A stretch of 64,000 nucleotides of DNA from Notamacropus eugenii (lineage: Eukaryota > Chordata > Mammalia > Diprotodontia > Macropodidae): contig NC_092878.1 of assembly GCF_028372415.1 (NCBI RefSeq), positions 139,396,804 through 139,460,803 of the forward strand, written 5' to 3'. The translations under genes were made by a program, and so were the position numbers. A model generated the notes under the pieces. That model was not told the origin of the DNA. It ran no database searches and saw nothing but the letters and a program-made list of their open reading frames with translations. Numbering within the stretch: the first letter of the stretch is position 1; every line of letters starts with the position of its first letter. Below, piece by piece: positions 48,508 to 57,834 of this stretch.

Positions 48508-48512
<5 letters not shown>

Positions 48513-48904
48513 CCGTTAGATTCGATAAAAGGGAGCAGAGGTGGGGAGAGGGGCAGGAAGTAGGGTAGCCCCAGCTGTCAGACTGAAGATATCCACGTAT
48601 TTCTACATGCCATGGGAAACTCTTAAGCATAGACAGATTGTTGCTTGTGTGGGTTGAGTGGACATTTTTAGGAGGGGGGTGATTGTGATATTTTGGGGGA
48701 GGTGTCCCTGGACCCGGGGGCTGGTCGATGGAGGCAGCGGGAGATACGGAACGTCGGGGCTTTCCTCGCCTCTCCCAGCAAAGGCAGCTCCTAACCCCCT
48801 CCCTCCTCCCCGCTGGCTTGTCCTCAGCCACCAGCCTCCAGCCTCCGCCTCCACTCCAGCGACTAAGGAAGCCGGGGCTCTCCCCCACTCTCTCTCCCTC
48901 TCCC

Positions 48905-48913
48905 TCTCGCGAG
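48905..48913. promoter_or_regulatory. TCTCGCGAG motif (BANP-type)
   Basis: TCTCGCGAG followed by T matches nine of ten positions of the palindromic TCTCGCGAGA element, known as a CpG-island promoter motif bound by BANP when unmethylated. It lies about 640 bases inside PPP3CA intron 1, so it may serve an alternative or antisense start rather than the main one. Confidence 0.4.
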
Positions 48914-49543
48914 TCCTGTGCAGTCACTTCAAGGGGGTGGGAGGAACTGGGTGGTGGGAGGGGAGGGAAGGCGAGGGGGGCGCCAGGGAATTGCTGCAAT
49001 GTAGCGCGCTGAGAAAATACTTCCAGAGCAAGACAGTGGAAAGCCACGAGCAAATAAAAATGTCATATTAATTTTTTAAAAGCCGTAAATCACCCCCCTC
49101 CCGCTGCAAAAAAGAAAATGCATAAACCCGATCCCATGGCAAGGCTGCGCTACAGCCACCCACTTCCTATTTCTGTCACAGCAGCTACACCCTGCCAGCC
49201 ACCAACCAACCCCCCACTGTCCCCCCCCCCCCGCCCCCTAGCCGGCCGCCCACACCAGCCTCCGCCTCCGCCTCCGCCTCCCCACGTCCCATCCATTTAA
49301 CAACTGACGCCCCAGTAAATAAAAATACCCAAAGCTTGGGGGGATGGGGGGGGGGACCAGGGGAGGAAGGTACCAGGAGGAGGGGGCTGGGAAGGTGGGA
49401 GGGTTGCAGGAGATCCTAGAAGGACGGCGGCGGCGGGGGGAAGAAGGAAAGAGAAAACAGGGAGTGGGGGAGGCGGAGAGAAGGAAACCCACACCGGGCT
49501 GCCTGCTGCGGTACACTGGGGCGTCCGTGCCCCGCCAGCTTAC

Positions 49544-49601
49544 CTTTAACCACCCTGTCCGTCGTCGATAACTTCGGATCAATTGCCTTGTGTTCGGACA
49601 T
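49544..49601 (-). CDS. PPP3CA: PPP3CA coding exon 1 (calcineurin A alpha, N-terminus)
   Basis: Read on the minus strand, ATG at 49601-49599 opens 19 codons, MSEHKAIDPKLSTTDRVVK, plus one G. The exon then meets a strong donor (AAAG|gtaagc, intron starting at 49543). This matches the first coding exon of calcineurin A alpha, the catalytic subunit of the Ca2+/calmodulin-dependent Ser/Thr phosphatase that dephosphorylates NFAT. The next residue of the family is Ala (AVPF...), so the split G fits phase 1. An in-frame TAG lies 11 codons upstream (49634-49632), and -3 is G, which supports this start. Human and mouse have Pro at position 4 as I know them; here it is His. The segment is the short tail before the phosphatase domain and holds no catalytic residues. 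The rest of the gene lies to the left, beyond the window. It sits in a CpG island, as expected for a broadly expressed gene. Confidence 0.93.
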
Positions 49602-49645
49602 TTCCAGCAGCTGGAGGAGAGCTACGCGCTGCTAGTCCGATTGCA

Positions 49646-49674
49646 CGCGCGCGCGCGCACACACACACACACAC

Positions 49675-49752
<78 letters not shown>

Positions 49753-49843
49753 CCTCTCTCTCTCACATACACACACACACACTCACACACAAGCGCGCGT
49801 GCACACACTCGCTCTCTCACACACACACACACTCACACCCGTG

Positions 49844-49886
<43 letters not shown>

Positions 49887-49899
49887 ACACACACACACT
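49646..49899 (+). repeat. (CG)n(CA)n(CT)n(CA)n compound tract in the PPP3CA 5' UTR
   Basis: (CG)6 at 49646-49658, (CA)8 to 49674, pure (CT)n 49679-49747, then CT/CA mixtures and (CA)n to 49899. It starts 45 bases upstream of the PPP3CA ATG. In PPP3CA sense it reads (TG)n(AG)n(TG)n(CG)n. Confidence 0.97.
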
Positions 49900-50012
49900 C
49901 TAGGAGACACAAGGCTACCGCTGCCGCCGCTGCCGCCGCCGCTGCTGCAAACCACTAGGCTGTAGCTCTTGGTTCTGGGCTGGCTTTAAAGTTACTGCCT
50001 TCTCGCCTGCGT

Positions 50013-50118
50013 TCCTCCTCCTCCTCCTCCTCCTCCTCCTCCTCCTCCTCCTCCTCCCTCCTCCTTCTCCTTCACTCCTCCTCCTCCTCCTCCTCCTCCT
50101 CCTCCTCCACCTCCTCTC
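50013..50118 (+). repeat. (CCT)n tract
   Basis: Two CCT/CTC blocks of about 14 and 13 units separated by 'ccttctccttcact'; GGA repeats in PPP3CA sense. Confidence 0.95.
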
Positions 50119-50249
50119 TGGGATGTTTGAGGATTGTTTTGTTGTTGTTGTTTTCTTTTTTAAAAATATATTATTTATTTATTTTAAAATCACACCTTTC
50201 TATTCTTTTATTCTTGGAGAAAGGGGGTGGGGAGGAAAGTTACACACAT

Positions 50250-50382
50250 CCAAACATACACACAAACACCCACCCAGTGCAGAAGACTGGGTGCCAGTGT
50301 AAGGAAATACCCACATACATACATACACACACATACACACACACACATACACACACACGCACTCACACACACGCACACAAGA
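50250..50382 (+). repeat. (CA)n / CATA-rich tract
   Basis: Imperfect CA and CATA units from 'acacacatcc' to 'cgcacacaag'. Confidence 0.85.
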
Positions 50383-50486
50383 TTTTTTTTTTTAATCACA
50401 TGGAGGGAGAAGAGGGAGGAGAGAACAGTCGGAAATGTCAAAGCCAAAACAGTCCGGATTTCCCAAGGCGAAGTGGTGGCGGGGAT

Positions 50487-50610
50487 TGCTGCTGCTGGTG
50501 CTGCTGCTGCTGCCGGTGCTGCAACCCTGAGCTGCTGCTGCTGCTATTTCTTCACTGCAACTCTGAGCTGCTGCTGCTGTTGCATTCGCTGCTACTGCTG
50601 CTGCTGCTTC
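50487..50610 (+). repeat. (CTG)n-rich tract
   Basis: Several short pure runs (up to about five GCT units) separated by 'ggtgctgc', 'aaccctgagctg' and similar. On the PPP3CA strand these are CAG repeats. Confidence 0.9.
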
Positions 50611-50729
50611 CTCTGCCACCGCCTTTGGATTCGTCTCTTTATCTCCCTCTCTTCTGGTTCCTAGGATCTCTCCTTTCACTCACAGAGGCATAACCGCCAA
50701 GATCCACACACACAGTTCCAGGAGCAACC

Positions 50730-50960
50730 TACCCTCCTCCTTCTCCTCCTCCTCCTCCTCCTCTTCTTCTTCTTCCTCCTCTTCCCTCCTCCTCCTCTTC
50801 CTCCTCCTCCTCCTCCACCTCCACCGCCGCCACCGCCGCCACCACCACCACCACCACCACCAACTCTTCTACCTCTGCCCGCTGCCTTCTCCTGCTCCTC
50901 CTCCTCCCCTTCCTCCTCTTCATCCCCCCTCCTCTTTCTCCTCCCCTCCTCCCCCTCCTC
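50730..50960 (+). repeat. (CTC)n/(CCA)n/(CTT)n low-complexity block
   Basis: Nearly pure pyrimidine with a CCACCGCC/CCA core at 50815-50862; GGA/GGT repeats in PPP3CA sense. Confidence 0.95.
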
Positions 50961-50999
50961 GTCCCCCCTTTTCCCCCCTCCTCTTTCTCCTTCTCTCAG

Positions 51000-51050
51000 C
51001 CCGCCCACTAAACCCTCCTTCCCCTTAGCTTAGATCTGTCTGTGTATTGG
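51000..51050 (-). promoter_or_regulatory. CCAAT box and GC box, PPP3CA orientation
   Basis: The + strand reads ATTGG at 51046-51050 (CCAAT on minus) and CCCGCCC at 51000-51006 (GGGCGGG on minus). Their order and spacing (about 40 bases) suit a minus-strand promoter with a start some tens of bases to the left. These are motif matches only; short motifs of this kind also occur by chance. Confidence 0.35.
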
Positions 51051-51379
51051 CTCAGGAGTACTGTCACTCACTGTCATGTAGCTGCCTCCTCTCTTGCTTG
51101 TTCTTCCTCCTCCTCCCCACCCCTTTCACTTCATTTTCTCCCTCTCAATCTCTCTCCTTCTCTCTTTCCAGCCTGCCGCCTCCACCTCCTGGTCCCTGTT
51201 CAGGTGTTAGTCACCATGTAGGCCTGCTTTGGAGAAGGAGAATGGCCAGGGTGGGGTGGATCAGAGCGGAAAAGCAGAGGAGAGAGGCCTTCCTATCCCG
51301 GTGCAAACACATACCCTCTCCTCTACTTTTGCAACTGTGCTTTCCCGGTGTGATTGAGCCGCAGTGTGAACAGCTAAGT

Positions 51380-51395
51380 GCAGTAAGTGTGTGTG
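51380..51395 (+). promoter_or_regulatory. Possible splice donor of a divergent transcript
   Basis: AGTGCA|GTAAGTGTG on the plus strand matches a donor downstream of CpG-containing sequence. Read rightward, away from PPP3CA, it could end the first exon of a divergent non-coding transcript. No transcript evidence is available here. Confidence 0.2.
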
Positions 51396-51419
51396 TATGT
51401 GGTGTTCCTGCTGGAGGGG

Positions 51420-52415
51420 GGGGGCGCAGGGGAGAGGGGGGAGGAAGGGAGCAGAGGTCGGGGGAAGCAAAAAGAAAGAGGGAAAAGGGGTGCAAAAATG
51501 AGGAAGGCAAGGAAGGAGGAAGGAAATCCAGTGACCTCTCCCTGGTTGTCCCTGTCTTGGGAGTTCCAGGGGTGAGCACTGATGGATGAATAAACCAGTT
51601 CTTTTTTCTTTTTTTCTTTTTTTTGGAATTCCAGGATCCTTTGTCTACATGATTTGTTGGTGCTTTTTTTTGCAATGAAAATGTTATTATTGCTGCTATT
51701 ATTATATTGTTACTGTGTACACCTATGTCGCACCATCCCAAGGCCACAAATGGCTCCAGGAACTTAGCAGAAAGCCAGAACGATGATGCTTCAACCTGCT
51801 ATCACAGATCTAGACTTTTCGGTTTACCAAAAGTGAAGGAGGAGAGAGGGAGAGAAGTTGAGTTCAAATCTTAGCCTTATGGTCGGTGACTCAGGAAAAT
51901 CTCTTTCATCACAAAGATATTGAGGTGGAGGTGGGGAATGAGATTTGGTATTGTTTTCTGACCCACCCATCGTCATCAGCATACATAAGCAACCCTGCCC
52001 ATTGTGTGAAGAAGGATGTGTATTTTCCATCCTGAAAATACCTCCCCTCTTCACTTCATTGCTGCTGATGTCTGCCAGACTGAGGGGTTTTAAAGCAGGA
52101 CATATATCTCTCACTGATCCATCCATAGAAGAAGATTAGAAAAAGTCTTCAAATGGTATAGAAAGGAAGGTAACTGATAGATACACTGGACCTACCTTGA
52201 GAGAGCAGTAGGGCCATTGAATGAATTAAGAGCAGGAACTCCCTTCATTTATTCCAGATTTGAATCTGTCAGTATCAGCCCTGACAAATATCAAATAGTT
52301 TTAAAGTAGAGTCACAGACATACTAAACAAGAGAAAGTTTAAGGTGCTGGTGGTCTAGGTATGAGCTACATTTAGAAGCATTTTAGGGGATGGTATTTGG
52401 AAAAAGGTTAACCTC
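51420..52415. other. Upstream flank, mostly nothing recognised
   Basis: 51411-51530 is a purine-rich + strand segment. A short SINE head-like piece lies at 51855-51910 ('gaagttgagttcaaatcttagcc'). Confidence 0.4.
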
Positions 52416-52419
52416 TTAG

Positions 52420-52660
52420 AATCACTATTTTTTATTGCTTTATCTTCTGCACCATCTTCATCATGAAATCTTTCCTGAACTCCCCATAGCTGCTATTATC
52501 CTCTTTCCTCCAATTGCATTGTTTTTATTTTGTATGCACTTCTTTATATGTACATTTTATCTCCCATGATGCAGGGACTTTCTCATTTTTGTCTTTATAT
52601 CCCCAGTACCAAACATAATGCTTGGCATATAGTAGGCATTTAATAAATGTTTTAATTTCA
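52420..52660 (+). mobile_element. L2 3' end
   Basis: 'catgaaatctttcctgaactcccc', 'tatccccagtaccaaacataatgcttggcatatagtaggcatttaataaatg'. Confidence 0.75.
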
Positions 52661-53130
52661 TCAATTCAGCCTGAAATTTTAGGAAAGGAAATGGAGCAAG
52701 CCAAGTATGGCAGGTCCACAAGGGAATATACTTGTAAACTTCTCTATGAGGTTTAGTCATTATTCCTTTAGGAAGCACACGATAACCTATAAATACTCCT
52801 TTTTTTGTAGGGGGGGGGTGGAGAGAATAGGGCTAAATGGAATCAACTTTGTAAATGGATTTGAAGGTACACTAAATATTCCTGGCCTACGAAGAACCAC
52901 AATACAAGTTTAGAAGTACTAATACCCTGCATGGTACAGTTAGAGTTTTGGACACAGGGAAGGGATGAGCTCTGAAGTCAGTGAAATCTCAATCTCTTTT
53001 GGAAAAGGAACATTGTACTTAAGGTAATTTACCCCCTTGACAATGGGGCCGGTTGATTTTTGTAGCATATACTTAAACTCCAAATCAGATGGGTTATAGA
53101 ACCTGATAGCAGAAAATTCCCTATAAGTAT
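52660..53130. other. Upstream flank, nothing recognised
   Basis: G-run at 52811-52819; no family recognised. Confidence 0.4.
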
Positions 53131-53136
53131 CTATTC

Positions 53137-53641
53137 CAAGGGTTCTCAAAATGTGGTTCATTGAATGCCTGTAGATTCCTTGGACATTTTCAAGGGGTCC
53201 AGGAGGACAAAATTAATTTAATAATAATACTAAGATATCATCTGCCTGTTATCCCTTTTCAAAAGTATGTATCTGTTTGAGGCTGGATTTTCTTCTTGTA
53301 TTCAGCCAGAACAACATATAACAACAGATTGAATGCAGAAGCAGATATGAGAATCCAGCTGCCTTTGATTAAGCAAGATATTAAAGAAATTTGCAGAAAT
53401 AGTCACTTCACTATTTTTTTCTATTGGAAAATATTTTTTCATGAAGTATTATTTATGTCAATATGTCATGAGCTTATCATCATTAGTTTTAAATTGCTTG
53501 ACATAAATATTTTTTCAGTTTTAGTATCTAATATAGCAAATATGGGCAGATATAACCTACATTAACAAGAAATCTTTAGAGCTATCAGTAATGGTTTAAG
53601 ACATAAAGGGGTCTGAAGACCACAAAGGTTGGGAACCACTG
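53137..53641. mobile_element. Charlie-like hAT DNA transposon, non-autonomous
   Basis: Inverted ends CAAGGGTTCTCAAAATGTGG and GGTTGGGAACCACTG. Internal words 'gatatgagaatccagctgcctttgattaagc' and 'attaaagaaatttgcagaaat' match a therian hAT (Charlie-group) element. The flanking 8-mers ATCTATTC and AACTAATC agree at six positions, a likely eroded 8-bp duplication. No transposase frame. Confidence 0.7.
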
Positions 53642-53644
53642 AAC

Positions 53645-53770
53645 TAATCTGCCCCTTAATTTTGCAGATGAAGAAACAGAATGCAAAGATGTCCCACAAG
53701 TAATAAGTAGTAGAGCCTGGGATCTGGATGCTGGTCAAAAGTTTTCTCTATTTCTACCACACCATATTTC
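53645..53770 (-). mobile_element. MIR-type SINE fragment
   Basis: 'cttaattttgcagatgaagaaacagaatgc', 'taataagtagtagagcctggg'. Confidence 0.5.
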
Positions 53771-54190
53771 AATCTACCTTTGGCCTAAGGTCATAAGGCT
53801 TAGCATGCCCAAGGACATCGTCATGGCATAGGTTCAAAATAAAGACTTGTCTTTTATATACACATTTGAGACCACAGCACCTCAAAGTCACCTCCTAACT
53901 TGCGTATGTGCGAAATAAGGTTGTGAATCACAACTGCTTTGCCATCTTTTATCATAATCAAAGACTATTTTATTAAATGCTTCCATGTTGGTGTGGTGCT
54001 CTACACAGACTCACACAGAGGCAGGTAGATGTCCCTGGTGGCATAGTAGAGAACAGGACAGTATCATAAGAGCCACTATATCTAGTATCCAGAAATTGTA
54101 ACCTAAATCAAATTCTCTTACTCTTTTTTCTGATTTCTTTATTTCCCCTTGAATGTGTCCAGTTCTCTGGTGCTTTACAAATGTGTAGTT
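53770..54190. other. Upstream flank, nothing recognised
   Basis: No family recognised. Confidence 0.4.
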
Positions 54191-54194
54191 AGAG

Positions 54195-54455
54195 GCACCT
54201 GAAAGATACAGTGAAAAGAGCACTGGACCTGAAATCTGAAAGAGCTGAGTTCAGATCTAACCCCAGACATTTACTAGCTGTGTGACTCTGGGCAACAAAC
54301 AAAACTTTTGTTTGCCTCAGCTTCCACAGCTATAAAATGGGGATAATAATAGCACCTACCTTTCAGACTTATTGTGACAATCAATGAGTAAAGCACAGAA
54401 TAATTCCTGGCAAATAAGAGGAGCTACATAAATGCTAGCTGTTATTATTAGGTTA
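54195..54455 (+). mobile_element. MIR SINE, nearly full length
   Basis: 'aagagcactggacctgaaatctgaaagagctgagttcag', 'ctagctgtgtgactctgggcaa', 'gcctcagcttccacagc', 'aaaatggggataataatagcacctacc', 'aaatgctagctgttattatta'. Best-preserved MIR in the window. Confidence 0.85.
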
Positions 54456-54589
54456 GATGACCCTAGCAGTTCTAATACTTAAATAATAATTATTAAGCCC
54501 ATGAAAAATGGCTTTCAAAGTAGACCAAGGACATAAAACAAATATAACAACAAAAACATTTATTTATCCATCCATCCATTCATTCTCAA

Positions 54590-54905
54590 ATAAGCATTTG
54601 CTTACATACTACAGTTTGCCCTTTACTTACTATTTACTTACCATATTGCCTAACATGGTACTATGGCAGATGGAGAGATAATTAAGACAATCCCTGCCTT
54701 TAAGGACTTTATAATCTAATTTATCATTTCATTAATGTAAAAAAAATCCAACCTGAGCCTACCAAAGTATTTTTGTCTCACCGTTTCTTAGACTCAAAGA
54801 ATCATTTAATTTTCTTCCTTCGAGAGACTTTATTTATGAGATGAGGAAACTGAGGCTAGATCACAGAGTCAAAATTCTTCAGGTTACTGAATGTATGATT
54901 TATTT
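54590..54905 (-). mobile_element. L2 3' end and MIR fragments, antisense
   Basis: 54655-54720 ('gacaatccctgcctttaaggactttataatct') is an antisense L2 3' end. 54830-54900 ('tatttatgagatgaggaaactgaggc') is an antisense MIR core. Confidence 0.5.
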
Positions 54906-55740
54906 CCTTTAGAACATTATAGTCAACTCAATTGTCCCTGTATGGATTATGTCCCATATTCTCAAATGGTTTCAGGATCTAATTGAGGACTCATCCATGT
55001 CTACTCCTCTCCATTGACCCTAATGCTTTCACAAATATACCACAAAGGTCAGCCTTCCATTTTAGAGGAATTCCCCATTCTTTTTCTTGACATTACAAAG
55101 GCATTATTTAAGCATGCGGTCTATCATTGGCTCCTCATTCTCACTGGTCCATCTTTTCCACTCACACTTTTTTTTTTAAATGGTATCCTTCCTCCTTTTC
55201 AAAAGTTACTTTTTAATTCACTGTTGATGACATCATGCATCCTGCTCAGCCCCAACAAGGATCACTTTGGATTGTCCTTAATTTCAGTTCTTCAATGATT
55301 ATAGTGTTTCTTGACTGACAGCCAAATCATACCAAAAGAACACTGGGAGGAAGAATATCTAAAAATTATTCACAATTGTTAGGCATACTGCTTTTAAGAA
55401 TACTTCCAGGCTTTCTAGAAGCAGGTTTGGAGGTTATTAAAAGGACTTTGGGATTTCCCAGGGTTCCTTCGGTTCAATTCTGAAATCAATTCATTGTTCA
55501 TTTGTGTTATTTGTCTACAGGAGACACGGAATTTGTAGATTTCATATGGAAAGACAGGTAGACAAAGAAACTCTCTGTTTCAGCCGAAATAATTACCACT
55601 ATGTGACCCAGCCAGGAGAATTATTGGTAACATCTACTTAGCCAAGCAGTGGAACCTGGCCAGGTGAACTCCCTATTTCAAACAGCTTAGAGCTTAGAGT
55701 TTCATGTGTGACACTCTAGGTTGTATATCATGAGTCAATC
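54905..55740. other. Upstream flank, nothing firmly recognised
   Basis: 55010-55260 has weak L2-like words on the plus strand ('tcattggctcctcattctcac'). Otherwise nothing. Confidence 0.35.
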
Positions 55741-55744
55741 TGAA

Positions 55745-55985
55745 TAATAATACAATAATATTTATAATAATAGTATTTATGTAGCACTTTAAAGTTTGCA
55801 AAGCACTTTAAAAATATTATTTTAGCCTCACAGCAATCCTGGGAATTAGGCATTATGAAAAGAGAGATGAAATGACTTACCTAGGATACTAAAACTAGTG
55901 TCTCAAGCTGGATTTGAGCTTTAGTCTTCTTGACTGTTCTTCCTGACTGACAGTTAGTAAGCTCTATCCACCATACCACCTAGTA
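55745..55985 (-). mobile_element. MIR-type SINE with long tail
   Basis: 'tttatgtagcactttaaagtttgcaaagcac', 'tcacagcaatcctggg', 'gatgaaatgacttacctagg', 'aagctctatccaccataccaccta'. Confidence 0.75.
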
Positions 55986-55989
55986 GTAC

Positions 55990-57830
55990 TCCTCTGAGGT
56001 TCATTGAAGCCTAAATCCAGATGGAGACAGTGATTGTAAAAGTTCCCCCTAAAGCTGCTTATATCATAATTTGATCAATTGGAAAGGCCTTGATGATGAA
56101 GTGTTTACATTCTAATGTGGAAGAGAAATGTACCTTTAACAATCTTCTTTTTGATGCTGAAAACATAGCTCTTATCTGGATTCATTTTTGCTACCATGTT
56201 GCAGTCAGCACTCTCTTGGTGATCTCATGGTTCACCCTCAGAACCTCTGCAGAGTCCCCCCTCACATGTAGCCACACACATGTATGCATATGCATATGCA
56301 TATATGAATGTCATATACTAATCTATATATGTATGCATACATGTTTATATATAAATATATGTATTATGTATATAGTATACGTGCGGATATGCATTGGTGT
56401 GTAATTATGAAAACGTATGTGTTTGACATGCACACACATGCACACATACACACATACACACACCAGGAGAGTGAATGGGGTTTAGGGCATGTTTCCAATA
56501 TGTCTATGCATTTCTCCACTTAATTGCATAGCATCATCAGGACAATAAGAATTGTTTATTCGCTTTTTTTTCTTGGATGAATCATTGGCCCAAGCACTTT
56601 AGTATTATTATTGATTTCATTTAGGAGTATTTACAATATTATAGAACTTGATGAGACCAGCAAAATGTCATCACTCTATGATGGAGTATCTTGCCATATT
56701 CACAAGGAAATTCTTCTTCAACTTGGACTCAATATTGTATTTCAGCCATGATAGTGGTGAATACCACTGGAAAGTAAACATCCTCCTTTTTCAAGCCTTG
56801 TTTGATATTAATAATCAAGTTGTTGAACAAAGTTATTTCTGATAATATGCTTCAAGGATTCTTGTATAATTCTCACATGCACATGGGAACACTGTTGGAG
56901 GAGAGCTTTTAAAAGCAGTATTTTATTTAACGTAGTAAATCTTTTTTTAAGTAGTCAACAAATAGTAAGCACAATTGGATTGTACATTCTTTACATCTTT
57001 AATTATATGATGGCAAACTTGTGATCTATTGGGGTTTATGAGAATGGTAGTGATGAGAAATGTCCTAGCTAGCCTAGTTCTCTTGATAAACACTATAAGA
57101 AAGAATAAAAAGAAGTGGGGAAATGGTCAAGAAACACCAAGGAAAATCATAATAAGTTCCTCTATACTGTCTAGAATTGTAGAAGAAGATGAACAGAAAT
57201 CTTCCAGTCCTTTATGTGAGGAAAGTTTCAGGAAACCAGCTACATCTGCAGTGAAGGGCCTGAAATCAGGAGAATCTGAGCCCTGGCCTGTTGGGAGCCT
57301 TGGAGTTAGGAGGTAGAGCCATTCTCCAATCTTGTCCCTTATGGGATGTGAGGCCAGGCGGTAAATGCAGAGTTGGGAGCCATTGCTGTATCTAAGTAGG
57401 CCATGCTAAATGTCCTTGAGGAAGCCTGACACCATTAAAATCTCATACAGACATGGGGCCTGTCAGATTAACAGCAGGTAATGAAGTAAACTCCTTACTG
57501 GTGATTACCTAAGGAGAAGGTGACAGACATGGGGTCAAAACCAGCACCCATGTTCACCTACCAGCAGACAGAAGAAGAAGCCAAGCACTGAGACAAAGCC
57601 ATCTTATCCAGAAGAGCAGTGGTAGTGTCACCTAAACTTCAGATGGAACAGAATAAAGTAAGGCCTCCTACTCCATCCAGGAGTATAGGAGAGAGTAAAT
57701 AGAGGATGGGCTTGGCATATATAATATAATAACCAATATAATAACTGAGATTACAGATGTGAATAAAAATAAAACTTTGAATAATATTAAGAAAAGCTAT
57801 GTGCTAAAAGTACCTCAAGAAGAAAACTCA
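55990..57830. other. Upstream flank, nothing recognised
   Basis: TA/CA-rich tract 56270-56465. 57200-57700 is unique-looking with moderate GC. Confidence 0.4.
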
Positions 57831-57834
57831 GAAG

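Larger units (their letters stand above)
1..49543 (-). other. PPP3CA: PPP3CA intron 1 (partial)
   Basis: Everything left of the exon 1 donor is read as the 5' part of PPP3CA intron 1. The human gene exceeds 300 kb, so an intron filling this span is expected. I looked on the minus strand for the next exon (starting AVPFPPSHRL) and did not see it. All mobile elements listed from 1 to 49543 are therefore intronic; plus-strand ones are antisense to PPP3CA. Confidence 0.8.
48690..49660. promoter_or_regulatory. CpG island spanning PPP3CA exon 1 and start of intron 1
   Basis: CpG dinucleotides are dense here (for example seven in about 70 bases at 48710-48775, and clusters at 49425-49440, 49558-49600 and 49646-49658). 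Most of the rest of the window is CpG-poor. The island covers exon 1 and about 850 bases of intron 1. C-rich stretches at 49205-49282 include four CCTCCG-like units, and a G-rich + strand segment covers 49338-49480. Such islands mark constitutive promoters in mammals. Confidence 0.75.
49602..51050 (-). promoter_or_regulatory. PPP3CA: PPP3CA 5' UTR and promoter region
   Basis: This block lies directly upstream of the PPP3CA start codon and is dominated by simple tracts. In transcript sense, moving toward the ATG, they are GGA/GGT repeats (50730-50960), CAG-type repeats (50487-50610), TG-rich repeats (50250-50380), GGA repeats (50013-50118), CAG/CGG repeats (49918-49950) and (TG)n(AG)n(TG)n(CG)n (49646-49899). 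The sense strand is strongly G-rich. The transcription start is not visible. A minus-strand CCAAT (51046-51050) followed by a GC box (51000-51006) is compatible with a start near 50.95 kb, but CpG-island promoters often start at several places. Upstream ATGs occur at 49850 (5 codons) and 49768 (ATG directly followed by TGA). Confidence 0.6.

Noticed and set aside
48380..48568. Open frames encoding long Arg-Glu, Cys-Val or Thr-His strings (also 49583-49958, 20282-20562 and 44281-44478)
   Set aside because: They are translations of TG/AG dinucleotide repeats, open in several frames at once, with no protein signature.
48322..49053. 243-codon minus-strand frame across the CpG island
   Set aside because: It starts in GC-rich intron and ends in dinucleotide repeats; no domain or splice pattern, and it lies in PPP3CA intron 1.
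1..49543. Further PPP3CA exons
   Set aside because: I looked for the second-exon peptide and conserved phosphatase motifs (for example GDIHGQ, GDYVDRG) on the minus strand and did not find them.
49632..49832. Possible upstream extension of PPP3CA in the main frame
   Set aside because: It has no ATG start and ends at a TAG 11 codons before the real start, so it cannot extend the protein.
50127..50693. 188-codon plus-strand frame with Leu and Cys runs
   Set aside because: Composition comes from CTG and CTC repeats in the PPP3CA promoter; no recognisable protein.
50676..51008. 110-codon minus-strand frame with Gly and Arg runs
   Set aside because: Made by GGA/GGT repeats; could only be an incidental upstream frame.
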